The translations under genes and the position numbers were made by a program. From Homalodisca vitripennis (taxonomy: Eukaryota; Arthropoda; Insecta; Hemiptera; Cicadellidae), in contig NC_060213.1 of NCBI RefSeq assembly GCF_021130785.1, positions 102,309,501 to 102,373,500 on the forward strand: DNA of 64,000 nt. The letters run 5' to 3'. The notes under the pieces were generated by a model, which saw nothing but the letters and a program-made list of their open reading frames with translations, had not been told where the DNA came from and did no database searches. This document shows, one piece after another, positions 26,984-40,820 of the stretch. How positions within the stretch are numbered: position 1 is the stretch's first letter; every line of letters begins with the position of its first letter.

Positions 26984-28513
26984 ATGATTCTTCTGGTTCG
27001 TTTACCTCCTCCTCAAGATACCTCCTCCAAAATAGTATTGAGTGTAAAAAAAACTGAATTAAAAACACTTATCGGTACAGAATTCAACAACATTCTCGAA
27101 AGCATCCAAAATAGATGTATAAAAGTTTCTGAAACAGATAAGAAAAAGAAAATCTCCAAACTGGAAAAAATTAGGCCTAAAAAATTTGATTTGCCTAAGG
27201 ATGGCAACGTGAATACGGATGCAAATAATAAAAATGTAATCAATCTCTCTTCAAAAATCCTGAATGAAGCGGAAATATCAGTATTATCCAAGGGTTTAAA
27301 CTTTTCTGTGGCACAAAAATCGGTAAAGGCACTGGATTTCGTAACTGGAATTGAGTCGGCTGTTTCACAGTTACCTGAGGAACAGGGTGACCGGTTTCGC
27401 TGTGAGGCCAGTCTTTTACTCAGAAAAATTCCTCCCATAAAACCCAATTTGACAATAGAGGAGAAAAAGGCCAGGTCGATCCTTGGGAAAGACGAAACGG
27501 TCAAAATCTTACCTGCCGACAAAGGCAACGCTACTGTGGTACTTGACTCGGTAGCGTATAAAGAAAAGATTGCGGAAACTTTAAATACTGGCAAATATAC
27601 AGTTTTAAATAAAGACCCGACTGATTCATTTGAACGTAAAGTAGCAAACACCTTAAGAAAACATAAAGAATTTTTTTCAGATAAATTTAGATCTAAATTA
27701 ACTCCTCACCACTCCAAAATCCCCCATATGTATGGCCTTCCCAAAATCCACAAACCTACCATCCCTCTCCGGCCCATCATTAGTTCTCGTGATTCACCTT
27801 GCAGGGAATTGTCTAAAGTCCTCTTGGACATCTTAACACCATTGGTAGGAAAAACTGACTCTTTCATCAAAAATTCCAGGGATTTCGTAGAGAAGTCAAA
27901 ATCCCTAAAGTTGACTGAAACTGACAAACTGGTAAGTTTTGATGTCGAAAGTCTATTTACAAATGTACCAGTTCCAGAAACTCTCGGAATTATTAAATCA
28001 CGTCTCAAAGAAGACCAAACATTAAAGGATAGAACTAAACTTCCCGTGCCAGTAATTATGGAACTGTTAGAACTATGCACTCAATGCAATTATTTTGAGT
28101 TAGAGGGTAAAATTTACCGTCAAGATGAGGGGATGGCAATGGGTTCTCCACTGTCTCCTATTTTCGCCAATATCTTTATGGAGGAATTTGAGCGAAAAGC
28201 TTTGGCTTCAGCTCAGTTCAAACCGAAGATTTGGTGGAGGTATGTGGATGATACCTTTGTTATTTTTTCTCATGGAGACATTAAATTAAATAATTTTTTG
28301 AATCACATTAATAGTATTTCTCCTTCCATCCGCCTCACAATGGAAGTGGAAGTCCAAAACAAGCTTCCCTTTTTGGATGTGTGTGTATTAAGAGATAGGA
28401 ATGTCCTTAAGACAACTGTTTTTCGAAAGATAACACACACAGGAAAAATATTTAAATTATCAATCCAACCATCAAAAATCTGTCAAAGAAGGAGTAGCCT
28501 ACTCCTTGTTTGA
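26984..28513 (+). CDS. Penelope-like reverse transcriptase
   Basis: This 509-codon frame encodes the polymerase core that copies element RNA into DNA. In order: LPADKGNATVVLD (residues about 176-188), YGLPKIHKP then LRPIIS (about 250-270), LVSFDVESLFTNVPV with the first catalytic Asp, GMAMGSPLSPIFANIF, the catalytic YVDD at about 420-423, and LPFLDV. These are the signatures of the Penelope family, related to telomerase reverse transcriptase. The first ATG lies inside the left inverted arm, so the true start is uncertain; the 5' part may be missing or altered. The frame ends early because the run at 28444-28448 has one A too many, and the expected NYQSNH-type continuation is read in the next frame. 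Expression is probably driven from the arm. Confidence 0.93.
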   Translation: MILLVRLPPPQDTSSKIVLSVKKTELKTLIGTEFNNILESIQNRCIKVSETDKKKKISKLEKIRPKKFDLPKDGNVNTDANNKNVINLSSKILNEAEISVLSKGLNFSVAQKSVKALDFVTGIESAVSQLPEEQGDRFRCEASLLLRKIPPIKPNLTIEEKKARSILGKDETVKILPADKGNATVVLDSVAYKEKIAETLNTGKYTVLNKDPTDSFERKVANTLRKHKEFFSDKFRSKLTPHHSKIPHMYGLPKIHKPTIPLRPIISSRDSPCRELSKVLLDILTPLVGKTDSFIKNSRDFVEKSKSLKLTETDKLVSFDVESLFTNVPVPETLGIIKSRLKEDQTLKDRTKLPVPVIMELLELCTQCNYFELEGKIYRQDEGMAMGSPLSPIFANIFMEEFERKALASAQFKPKIWWRYVDDTFVIFSHGDIKLNNFLNHINSISPSIRLTMEVEVQNKLPFLDVCVLRDRNVLKTTVFRKITHTGKIFKLSIQPSKICQRRSSLLLV

Positions 28514-29244
28514 TAGAGCAAAGAGCTTGTGCTCAGATAAAGATGGACTAAAAGAAGAATTTAAGAAAATTGAATCGGATCTCAGAAGCAATGGATACCC
28601 TCAATTAGTAATTAATAAGTGCAAACGAACCAGAAGAATCATTCCTGAGTCAGAAAAACAGAATTGTGATAAATTTGCGTTTATGTCAATCCCTTATGTG
28701 CCGGGATTATCGGAGAAAATTAGAAGAGTAGGTAGAAAGTACAACATTAGAACCGCGTTTAAAAACACACAACACTCTTAGACAAAGTCTCGTAAAAACA
28801 AAACCAAAAAATGGCACACAGGATTCCAAAAACTGTGTTTACAGTATAAAATGTAGCTGCAATAGGGAATACATAGGCGAGACAAAAAGACCACTAAACA
28901 TAAGGATAAAAGAACACAAAGAAAACACGAGAAAGGGTTTCACAGAAAAGTCAAAAATTGCACACCATTGTTGGTCCGAAGACCATCATATGAATTGGGA
29001 TGAAGCCCACATAATACATCGGGAACCACATTTCTTCAAAAGGAAATTAATTGAGGCAACATACATTAAATTGGCAGACCAACCAATCAGTCAACCATCA
29101 GTCGAGATTAGGCCGCTTTGGTTGCCAATTCTAAAAAATGAACTAAAGAGAAAACCAAAAGTATCAAACGGATCGGATATTTGTAATAAACCACTGCGGA
29201 GTCACAATATGGTTTTAAGAAGTTCATCTCGCATGAACCAATAA
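28449..29244 (+). pseudogene. C-terminal linker and GIY-YIG endonuclease of the Penelope-like element
   Basis: This continues the reverse transcriptase after a one-base frameshift. The first segment (to 28781) has FDRAKSLCSDKDGLKEEF, the usual post-polymerase linker. A second one-base insertion in the A run at 28761-28765 shifts the frame again; the left arm has four bases there. The next frame then gives VYSIKCSC, REYIGETKRPL, and RIKEHK, the GIY-YIG nuclease core with its CxC feature, and ends at 29244. This domain nicks target DNA for target-primed insertion. The protein is split into three frames by single-base A-run insertions, so it is inactive as assembled, although these are also typical positions for sequencing error. 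Confidence 0.88.
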
Positions 29245-29670
29245 TAACGAAAGGGCCCATTCCTGTTCCCCTTCCCTTGTATTTCCGCCATCTTGTTTTA
29301 GCCAGCCGTCACGAATACCATTGGCTAGTCCCTCTGGTCAGTCGTAGATGGTTAGTAGACGAGTGAAGACGTATTGTGACCTGTATTCCGTAGTTTAGTT
29401 TTAATGATTAGTGTTTTGTATAGTTTTGTATTAAGTGCATGTCTTTAGTGTTAGTGAAGTTGACATACAACATGTAGGTTGTGATTCCTGACTTAGGCGT
29501 GCCACAACGCTTTAGTAAGATTTGTTTATTTTAACCTAGTTTGTAATTATGTATTAGGTTAGTTCTTTACCTGAAGAAGAGATCAGATTGCAGATCTCGA
29601 AACGTAGTGTTACTGTTTTCTTGTTTCACTTAACGATGGCAAATGTCCGGAAAAATCCTGTTTCCTTCAC
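28623..29670 (+). repeat. Right inverted arm of the Penelope-like element
   Basis: The partner of 25956-27003. It starts at aaacgaaccagaag within the coding region and ends at cctgtttccttcac. About 30 further bases separate it from the right target duplication. Confidence 0.95.
29571..29603 (+). ncRNA. Candidate hammerhead ribozyme, right arm
   Basis: CTGAAGA (29571-29577), one A, then GAGATC pairing with GATCTC across an 8-base loop, then GAAAC (29599-29603). It is followed by gtagtgttactg, where GTA and TAC could form a short stem III. This matches the hammerhead core order. The position near the element's 3' terminus agrees with known Penelope ribozymes. Confidence 0.68.
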
Positions 29671-29700
29671 AATCCTTCCATCGTCAAAAATAACCTTCAA

Positions 29701-29713
29701 ACAAATCTTCCTT
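29701..29713 (+). repeat. Right 13-bp target-site duplication of the Penelope-like element
   Basis: acaaatcttcctt, identical to 25943-25955. Copy-B sequence resumes here. Confidence 0.93.
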
Positions 29714-32094
29714 ACTCTTAATGAATAACACAAAATGATGTTAGAAATGTGGAATGTGGAATAGCACTGAATAGTACTGAGATTAATGTTTAACTATCTT
29801 CTTAACAGAATGTGGTGAGTTTTTCAAGCAATTGGGTCTACATTTATAGTCAAGTATTTAAAATTGTCTATACACAAAGATGTAAGAAACGAGATTTTAC
29901 GATTTTAAAGCATTACGCTTAAGGTTGGATTGGTCTCTCCCTGAAATATATTACAATACTGGTGGTTACCACGGTTTCGTAGGGAAGTTCATAGGGTATA
30001 CATAAGTACTTAAAATCGGAGGTAATTATATTTCCAATGCCAATGTTTAGTTTGAATTTTGCCGTGGTCTAGAAACGTGACAAAATGTGTATATTTATTA
30101 CATAATAATTTACTCTGGTCTTAAAATTTGTGTGTGCTATAGTACATTTTTCCGCCAGTGATGAAAATATCCATGAACTATTTGAACACAACCGATCAAA
30201 TAGTATTTACTTTATGAGTAAAACAGGAACACAAATACATAGATCATGTTAAATTTCTATATAGTAGTAGGCTATACATTTTAATAGTCTTATATAAGTA
30301 TCAGATAAACTACCACTGTATTTTTTGTTCAAACGGAAATCGGTAGAGGCATGAAAGTGCTACTAAACCTATAAAAGTTTATTTTTAATAAGTAACGTAT
30401 GAAGAGCAATAAAAAAGTGAATACTTCGGTAAAGTAGATAACATTACTTTAACTATGCAAGTTTTTAAATTCAATAATTGTTCTTATAAAGCACATAATA
30501 TTAGAAATATTTGTAGTGAAATTGGTGTAAACAATAGATACTTATATTATTAAAATATATGATTGAACGTTTAAATTTTTATAATAAGACATGTATTAAG
30601 AAGTGATGATAAACGTTATCTCGAGAACGGCTATACCAATGTAGCTAATTCTTTTTCCAAAATATTGATTGAAATCTGAGTAAGTTTAAATCAAAGAAAA
30701 ACTGAAAAGTAATAATGGACATTTTTTTATAAACTAAATTTAATATTTACTTTTTATAATACAAATTTATCAGAATAAAAAAATTAATGTTGAAACTTTC
30801 AGTTGAACTTCGTCAAAGAGGAAGAGACTTTTGTTTCAATTTACATTTTAGAAAAGCGTTTTTAACCATTATGATGTAGATAGCAAAGACGAAGTTAATA
30901 TTTTACGCCAGATTGAGCCAGGGACGAATTTAAAATATATAATTACTATTTAAACACTGTTGCAAAACCAGCTTTAATAAACAAAATTCTTAATGTAAAC
31001 TTCAATTTGTAACCAATTTAGTTAAAAATTGCAATTTCACTGATGAATTATTTAACATAGTTATAGAATTTATAGTTATTAAAATTATCACGATATTGCA
31101 TGTTGTCATCCCTTGAATTGTTTTTGTAATGTGCCAATTATACTTTTTATCCTCTAAACCTTCATGTTGGATACAGCTATGTGTCAATTCGTTAAACCAA
31201 TTTTACTCTCTGTGATTGCGGAAAGTCTTCTAAAGTAATAAATTAAATATGATAACTAGCTCTGAAAATATTTACCAAAGGATAATTCATTCCTTGTGAA
31301 TCGTTAATTAAATAAATACTAAAAAATATTATGATATCCTGTCTGACCCCATTTCAATTTCAGTTAAAAATATATAAAGTACACTAGTTCAATTTTCGGT
31401 CACTTATCATGGTACAGTTCTTTGTTTACACAAAATGCTAACCAAAATAAAAGCAAAGAGCTACTATATGTAGCTGGTATATTAATGGGATACATGGCAT
31501 ATTAATACAGAATTGGGTGCTCAAAGTAGGAGGATGCAAGTTTTAAAAATTTTTCTCGCAAAAATTTAGTTGTATTGCTACAGATTTTGAGTTGTTTCAT
31601 AAAATGTTTTTCATACATCCTGTCATGTCTCTATTTGTTGAAAACTTGGTGCATTGTACAAATATAATTTTAATGAAATTATTTCAGCATCGTCTATACT
31701 TACTCTGTAATGGAATAAATGTGATAAAGCGAAATAAAAACACAGAGGCAAACTGTAGTCTGTAAAGTACAGTCTAGTGCACAAGATTTTATGATATTTG
31801 TGTTGCTGCAAAATGCAGTTACCATAAATAAAATAAAAGCATGTAAAACATTTAAATATCTTTAAACAAACTTTTCTACTGCTTATTTTAAGAATTATAT
31901 ATGACTGTTGCAGGAATACATGTTTACTGAAGTATACATTATGTTACAGACTTAATGTTTACAAAGTCTCTCCTTGAATATTCTGGTCGTTACAGCGGTT
32001 TTCCATTTAGATATAAATTTCTGGATGTTTATTACGTGACCATAACTTAGTTGCGACCAGTATAATATTTAATACATCATTAATTATTATATTA

Positions 32095-32095
32095 G

Positions 32096-32131
<36 letters not shown>
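32095..32131. repeat. (AT)n microsatellite
   Basis: About 36 bases of AT, the counterpart of 8290-8347. Confidence 0.92.
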
Positions 32132-32135
<4 letters not shown>

Positions 32136-32383
32136 AATATTACTATTAATTAGATTGGTATTTATCTGGTGGATACTACTTATAACATATATTTAGAGAT
32201 AGTCATTTATGTATTAAATAGAATTCATCTGTATATTATATTTTCTTGAAAAATCCATATGCAGATAGTTTAACAGGCATTAAGTGTCAATTAATATTAA
32301 TTACATTTACCCTATTTATCACTTAGCAAATGGTAATTATTTAAAACTTCCAATTGGTCTAGAAATATACTTTTACTAATATT

Positions 32384-32500
32384 GTGAAGGAATCAGGATT
32401 TTTCTCGACATTTACCACCGATCAGTGAAACAAAAAAAAAACAATAACACTACGTTTCAAGATCTGCATTATGATCTCTTCTTTAAGTAAACATTTACTA
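32384..32500 (-). mobile_element. Old Penelope-like element terminus (copy B)
   Basis: The counterpart of 8601-8760. It keeps cgatcagtgaaac and aacaataacactacgttt, closer to the intact element than copy A because no long poly(A) run interrupts it. Confidence 0.7.
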
Positions 32501-35500
32501 TCTACATATAAAAAAATTTCAACCTTTTAAGTTTTTTAACTTTCGCTATATATGAACTTATAAACAATAAACCAGTATTTTACACCATTAATTTAAATTC
32601 ATTTATTTTATTTTGTATCGATCTTTCTTTACTGAAGAATATTTTCCGTTACACACGTATTCATCCCAATTTTTTCATTTCAATATTCACTATAAAAAAC
32701 CTTACCTAGTATCAGTCCCACCCCATTAGTCAACTAGTGAACTTTATTACCGCATTAGTGCAATGTCAAAGTCAACTCTCAAAGTGCTTGTACTCACGGC
32801 TCGATTGCGGACTGGCTGGGGGTTGTTTGTACCTCATAGTTAGGTTATATATGTAAGATATCTATTCAAATTGTTGTACGTTACTTAAAACATAATCATA
32901 TTATTCTAGAATTAGAAGGTACGTCTCCGCTTCAGCTGTGAAATCCCTAATTAAGAAAATAGTAACTTCAAATTAGGGCAACATATTTTCTCACAAAGGT
33001 AACTTGTGCAGTAGAAGGCTTGGATTCATTTACTCTGAACCGCTCTTCAATCAGTCAGGTATGATTTATATGTAGTTAGACTTTTAAACATGGAGAAAAT
33101 GGAAAATTCCACTACAAACAATGTAGTGTTGTACTTTTTATAACATACCGAATGATTCCGATAAAAGTGCCCATTTGTTTCCGGGTTGATACAGGATGTG
33201 AATACGAACATTGTGTGTCTAATACAAATGGAGTCATAAATGTTTTATTTATATGAAAATTGAAAATTTATGAATCCCCTCCTTGTTGCCTGTACTTACT
33301 GTTCCCTTTGAGAATCGGCCGGATAAAAATCAAGTTATTCTAATTAGATGTATTTTTCTTCTGAATTACAAATAAAAGAACCATTTTGTAGAAAAATTAA
33401 TTTTTCAAAATTTGAATAAGTCGATGTTACGAAGAACTCAGATTTGCATTGACACTAACGGGAGGAACTTTGATTATTTGCTGTAATAAAAATGTTTATT
33501 ACAATGTAAATAAAGTCTTACCTACCAGGAGGCGTTACTAAAGTTCCCAGTTCTTTTGGAAACAAAATGTTTGCGACTCTATGTCTATTGGACAAAAATG
33601 TGTGTATTCATATCATATATTAACCCTGAACGAATAGGCTTTTATCATAATCACTCTGTTATAGGAATAGCAAATGATTGAACTCGTACAATACACTCAA
33701 ATAATTTATCTTCTATAACACAAGTAACCAAAGACTATGCCAAATATGTTGCACTAGGAATGTAACAGATTGGTGGTTAAAGGCAATGAAGGATACCGCA
33801 AAAGTTTGAATCAAAGAGAGTGAATCCCAGGCCATCCAAGGCTCTTATACCTTTCGACTTGGTTAGCGATGAGTTAATTACTATTTTGGATGCCGTCTTG
33901 TCCACTGAACCCCATTCACCTCTAATTTCTCTTCCAAATTTACCTTTATTGATCCTCTTGATGTACCCGTGGTGGTTCCTATTGGGATTGAGGGGTTAAA
34001 CTGCAAAACAGCCTATCAATGAATATACGCTTGGTCGTTGTTAGAACACAATTCCACCTACTTGAAATAAAAAAACAGACCATTGTTGCTCAGTGGTATC
34101 TTATTCAAACAATTTTCAGCCGGAATGTTTTGTAAGGCTATCATTTTATCAATATTTTTTATAGTTACCGCAGTCTTTCGTATGTTGGTGTGTTCTAGTC
34201 GTACATTCTCAAGGTTTTCAGCAGCCAAGCTATTCATAGAACGTTAATTTCAATATATGAGTCATATGAAATGAATAGAAATGCACTTTAATCTCGCTGA
34301 AAAGCCAACAACGCGCAGTACATATTTTAATGTTTTAAAATGGATGTTTATTATTAAAAGGTATTAAGGATTTCTATCAGATATTATATTTAATGAGTAA
34401 ACACTCTCCTCCCTCCTTTATCTTATTACTAATTAGCATGAATATATTATTGGAAATTTATTGTTACAATTGACAATGAATTAGGCTGTTTTCATAACCG
34501 ACTGATATTTAGGATGAGAATAGCGTATGCAACCACAAAGGTTGTATTAAACATACAATAATGTTTGCATCCAGCATCAAAACGAGGCAGCGAGTTTCCA
34601 CATGTAGATTAGATCACTGCTTGCTTTATTTCTATTTCGTTTTAGACTCGCCGAACACCGAAACTATCATTTAGATGTTTTAAAAATCTAGAGCTAAACA
34701 GTCCTATGAATCAGCTGTAAAAGCTGTACTGTTCATAACAAAACCCTTATATTTTTATACATTACAAATCCCGATTTAAAGTTTTTCGGCTTTTTGAAAG
34801 TTTCATTTAGAGTAATAGAAGAAAAATACTTTAGTGATTACACAATTTAAATATCTTCTCTTTTAATTCAACAAGTAATAGTTTGACGAAGATTAATATT
34901 AACTTCTAGTCATATAAAGAAAACACAAATTAAATTTCGTTATATGATAAGTATAGGCCTTAGAGCACATTGAACGTGTTTTTCGTTCTCACCGCCTACA
35001 GTAAAAAAAAAAAAATATGCAAAAAATAACAAAAGCTTTTATATTGAGAATTATAATTTTACAAACAAAATTACAAAATGAAAATGTACCAGTAAATTTT
35101 TAATAATTTCAGATTCACTTAAGCTCTCAGCTAGGATCTGAGACCGTTAAGGACGTAATTAGATTTTCTTTAACAATGAGTTTAAAGTTGAGTATATACT
35201 TAATTTCAATTGATTATATTAAAAGGTATTAACTGTTATATAAATTAAACCTCTCTGGGGCTCTGTTGGCCAAAAAAACATAAATCGAAATAATTTACTA
35301 AATGTAGGAAATCTATTCCAAATCTATTTGCGATACAACAGATGTTAGAAGGATATAATATTGTAACCTTAAACCTTTTTAATATACACTTTACCATGCT
35401 TACCGGATAATGCTTGGTTTAATAAAACTAAAATTTACCTAAAATAAATTACAGGTATTATTAGAGTTTTTTTTAACCATGCTGTTCTGAATGTATTTAA

Positions 35501-38500
35501 AGATCGCTGTACTGCCATCTTGTTTAAGCTCTATAAAATCAATTTTATTTTTCAAATACTTTCAATACCTACTCTTTAGTCTTAACACTATAGGGGATCC
35601 TTAATATTCATATAAGCTTATTTTAGTATTTTTATATTTTTTAGATAATGGATAAAAACACAAAAATGTTTATACTTCATAGTTAAAATATTAAAAATGA
35701 ATACACATTAATAAAATCTACACGCAAAGAAAATTTGAAAGCTTTTTGAATACGTATTAAAACATCCAATAAGAAACTTCTCTTCCAGTTGTACAATAAA
35801 ACTAATATATTAGTGTTTTAAATTTTTAATTGTTCTTAGGATAAAGCTCTAGGTCGTTTCGATACATCGTTTTCTTAAATGAAGAACCGGAAATGATCAG
35901 TACAGAGAGGCGCTGTTATTCAGTATGGAATCCTTAAGATTACTCAAAGGTCCTTAAAAACTTTTACCCTATTTATCACTTTTTTGGTTGCAGCTGTGAT
36001 TGACAGGCGTTCTCGGTATTGCGATAGTCAGAGCAACTCGTCTTTCAGTTAGTTTCTGTGATATGCCTATCACGTAGTTTTTTCTACTTGGTATTTTTAG
36101 TCATCATTTGTCCATTTATGATATTCGATAGAGGCAAAGACATGATATTATTGGAAAAATAGTAGCATGTCAATAAATAAATATTAATACTGTAATCATA
36201 CATTTATAAATCAAGTAAATTAATAATAGATCTGACTTACATATAAATTTATACATTATGTGTTTATGTCTTTGTTAAATAATACAGATTTATAGTTTAT
36301 AATAATAAGTACTAGTTTATATGCGTATTAAAAACCGTAAAATAAACTCACATTTCTGTATATACTGACGGGAATCTTAAAATATTTTTAATATTTTGTA
36401 AACACTACAGTAAGAAGGGTATTGTACAAAACAGTGCATGCTCACTGCTCTTCGTTAGTGAAATGTATGTGGATGGTCCAAAAGGGTTTCAGCATGGTTG
36501 CACCTTTTGTGGATGGCTCTCGAGTAATGGACCAGTTTCACTATAAATTCATTCTCTTTGTATTCCAGTTTATTACTGAACCTATCTGAAATGTAATAAA
36601 TAATTGTTTAGAAATTTATAAAGCTATTTTATACCAATTTAAATTTTCAAAGGAATGACCAGGCTATTGCTATATTAATACAAATTATTCAACTTTACAG
36701 ACCACTAGCGTATCGCTTCTATACTTATATAAGTCTAGGCTAATCACGCAAGGGATTAGAGAAAATAAATTTTAAATTTTTCTTTGACCATAAGATATTT
36801 TGAGAATAACATAACATATCGACTTGACATTTCCCATTAAGCTTCATTTATATATACGAAACTTTGTGTTTGAGTGGAAATTCATACTATGGGATTCGGT
36901 TGAGCATTAACAGATTATTTTTAACTGGCCTTATGAATATCCACGATGCCAACGAGAAAATTCCAAATAAAATGGTTAAACAAAACATGGTAGAAATATG
37001 ACATTTTATTACGGACTGCGCTATATAATATTGGAATAAGCTATAGACCTCAAAGTTTTCATGCAACCTCAGATAAGACTTCACGACTCGTGGTGTGGCC
37101 AACTATTTCTTTCTTATATAAGATAATTAATTTTTTAGGTCTGTATGCAATGTATTTATAGAAATAATACAAAAGTATAAATATTATAATCAAAATTAAT
37201 ATATGTAATACATCAATATCATAATTAAATCTCTATTACATTTAACTAAATAATCTTTAACAGTCTTTAATAGACTAAACATTTAATATGATATTTAGAT
37301 TGGGCATTTTTAAATTTATTATTTTTATGTTTTCAACTATATATTACCAGTTTATTTTCATAGTTGAAATAAAATCAAAAACATTTACATCCGGCTTAAT
37401 GGAAGAAAATTTTTAGTTTAAAAGATTTTAACAAATATTATTATGAAAACATAGAGACGTCCCGTTGCTAACGACCAAATGGTACCTTACTTAAAGACCA
37501 ATTAGAATAAAATGAAACAGTTATATCCGGAAATGGAAGAAGTTATATCTGTATAAATGGTGCAATTTATACGGATGGATGCAAAATCACCGATGTTAAT
37601 GTAGCTTCTTACCTCGCTTTATCCGAAGTGTGAAATTCCACCTCTTCACGACTTCCAATGCTGCAGTGGAATCCATGAAAGAACCTGTAACTTGCCACAT
37701 ACTGCTGATGTTGATGTCATAAAGGTAGGAAACATGCTAAGAGAGAAACCATATGTTCATCGCACACGAGGAGAGTTTGGTGTGGTACTACTTTGGCAAC
37801 AACATTCACAAGGTGTATCTGGACCAGAGGACACAATTACCTATTTTAAAAATTATTTTTAGGCATTAATCCTAAGCCTTATTACACCTACACAAGAGGA
37901 CACATTCTAATAATAAAGACGTAGTTTTATATCCTTGTATCACATACCTATTTCAAAGTCCGAGTTACTGATGTTTCTTTAAATTCTGTGTTCTTATGTG
38001 GCTTTGTGATCAGATTAATCAGTATTGCGGTGATAAAAATAGATGTCATAAAACTGTATGCAGAATTTAACCTCAAATTTATGGAGTTACTAGTAAGCCC
38101 ACATTGAAATGTTACGTAAAATAGATAATCTGGCGTTAGGGAAATATGAGAGGGGCCTTACTTACGGGGACTACAGTAACAAGAAACCTCTTTTTGTAAA
38201 GTACACCTTTTATAATGAAATCTAATTATTTTAAACATACAATTAACTACATTTGTAATTAACTCATCCATATAGTTTTCTGTAAAATAAAAATGTACTT
38301 AAATATTTCATTTTATTTACATTTTAGATGTATAAACACATATATAATTTTGTAAGCTTTTTAAATTACGTAATTGTAAGTACAGAAAATAAAGCTATGT
38401 TTATAATAGAAAATTGTAGGTATATATGAAAATATTGCACTAAAACAGGTGCTATAACAGTTTATTTTTTAATTTGAGTAGGTTAAGTACGTAGATTTGA

Positions 38501-39359
38501 TAAAACTGTCTGTACAAATCTTAATATAGTTTAAGACATTACATATATGTAATAAGCTATATGCTAACTAAAACAAACACTTAGCCTATATTACCTCCAT
38601 TTACAAGAGCATCTGTTGAACTTTGCACTTTAAAGTTACAATGCTTGTACTATATTGCGCTTTGTGCACATCAAGTCTGCAAGGTACATTGTATGCCTTT
38701 GATGCAATACAATAGGTCCTTTTTGTTACCTTTCATTCTTTTAAATCTAAATGAAGAGAATACTTTTTTATTTAATGTGATTTACCACAATATAACAAAA
38801 TATAATAGAATATTTTATGAATAGTTCTCCAAGTAATTAACTATTTATATAGATTTTTCAACCAATCCATACGGTATTTAATTTTAAGTTTCTTTTATAG
38901 GCATTCACAAGAGTCTTTTTAAACATCCTGTATTTTTTTATGTATACCATTTCTGGTTTTTAACTTTTATTTAATATGGTTTATTACATCAGAGAATTTA
39001 AAATTACTATAGGTCTTATTCGCTACCGTTTATTTTATTACTATTCTAAAAAGAATGTATTTGTTTTATAACTTACTGATGCCAAAGAACGATTCATTTT
39101 GACACAAACTTTCCCATTGCCCCATGCTCTCATCATAAAAATGAATGCAGTTTTGTGCATACCCCACTACCCTTTGAGGTTTAGATGGCATTGCAAACAC
39201 TAAGCATAAAATAATATTTTTGGGCTTTCAACATCTGTATAACTTAAAGCGATGAAATTTTAATTACACTTGTCTTATGCTTTAACAGAAAAACAAGAAA
39301 TTTTTCATCCATCTAACCAGCCATAGCAGTAAAAATTGATTTTCCCCTAGATAAGTGCT

Positions 39360-39369
<10 letters not shown>

Positions 39370-39421
<52 letters not shown>
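39370..39421. repeat. (AT)n microsatellite
   Basis: About 52 bases of AT, the counterpart of 16195-16250. The SINE-tail-like piece next to the A copy is absent. Confidence 0.93.
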
Positions 39422-39426
<5 letters not shown>

Positions 39427-40820
39427 CACACTGGCTACTATCTCTCTATGCTAATGGCGTAAATCGGAATAAAAAAGTTTAGCCTAACACCCGGTATATA
39501 TTTATCTAGCTCGTTTCATTTCAGAATCGAAAATACACGGCGCTATCTTTACTTATTGAGATATAGGAGCATATTAATAACTCTTCACGTTAATTATTAA
39601 GTTTCTTTTTAATATATTAGTGAATGCTATGGAAAACTCATAGACACATAAATATCTAAATACGGTTTGCATAAACGATTTCATTACATTTTTTATATTT
39701 GTAATTATATTTTGGCTGTAGAGACCACGAGTGGAGTCAGTCATACAAATGAAAGCTATTTATAATTTTAGTTTTTTTTATTTTGACAGCAATATTAAAA
39801 CTTTCATTGAGATATATTTTAAGTTACCTAAAAAATAATGTCAGGACTCGTTCATTACTTAAGTTTGTCCCTTACGATAGATAATTTAAAACGATAAATG
39901 GATTTTGGAAGATTACTCTTATTACGTGATACAATAGATAGAATATTATAAGATTGAAACGTAACTAACGCTATGGATATGAGGGTAAATTTCAATCCTC
40001 TGAAGGTGGTGTTCAATTTGTGTAACATATGTCTATGTCAAATGCCTAATACCCCATTATTCTTTCACACTATACATGTAATTGACGATTTAAGAGATAT
40101 TCTTGTATAATATTACACTAAAATAGTTTTATATAATTAGTTCGCATGAACAGTTTTAAAAATTAAAAATGTAAGATGTTATAATAATATATACTTTAGT
40201 TAAATTTTCCAATACATTATTTGCTCAGAATAATAAAAATTACAATCTCTTATAGAACCATGCACAGTCTAGTAATTAAATATTGACTACAACGTTTTCA
40301 GGTTGCAACTAATAGAAGAATACTACATAAAACTTGTATCTGGATCTTTGAAGACATTCAGTATGAGGACTGTCTGACGAATTTGAAGACTGATGGTAAT
40401 ATAGCTACTTTTATAAGTTATATTATATTCATAGAGAACCTCGCAAGCTATTTTCCTTTGAACTGACTACTTACACAACAAATCAAACAAGCTCGTAGCG
40501 CAATCAGAACATGCGAGACAGAATATGTACACAACCCTTATTAGGCTAACAAAATGATGCATTGATGTTTACTAAGAGCAAATTCTAACATCCATGTCTA
40601 TTTTGCTTAGTGGTTTATATGTGGGAGCGAGGTTTAGTTACAAAATACATGAAATAAAGTACCGTTCATGGAATTTAAAATAAAGCTTGTAAATCTGGTT
40701 GTATTATAATTCATAACGCAAATACGGAAATGCAATGTTGACATTTAATGGTCAAAATTCTATAAGAGAAGTTCGTTATTATATACAATTAAAACAAAAT
40801 GTGTTGCGTTGGTTGAATAA

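Larger units (their letters stand above)
25956..27003 (-). repeat. Left inverted arm of the Penelope-like element
   Basis: This is the reverse complement of 28623-29670. Both arms are 1,048 bp, but they differ by compensating one-base indels: the run at 26815-26821 has seven T where the right arm has six A, and the run at 26862-26865 has four T where the right arm has five A. Confidence 0.95.
25956..29700 (+). mobile_element. Penelope-like retroelement (3,745 bp) with long inverted arms
   Basis: The element is bounded by 13-bp direct repeats, and copy A preserves the empty site. It has 1,048-bp inverted arms (25956-27003 and 28623-29670) that are nearly identical. The right side has about 30 extra bases (29671-29700) beyond the arm, resembling the short tail extension described for Penelope elements. 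The centre and right arm encode a reverse transcriptase followed by a GIY-YIG endonuclease; the left arm carries the endonuclease part in antisense. Each arm holds a candidate hammerhead ribozyme. Near-identity of the arms implies recent insertion. This layout, with inverted flanking arms, is known for Penelope-like elements. Confidence 0.95.

Noticed and set aside
27013..28080. Long minus-strand ORFs of 212 and 124 codons
   Set aside because: Antisense shadows of the Penelope reverse transcriptase, which has clear catalytic motifs on the plus strand.
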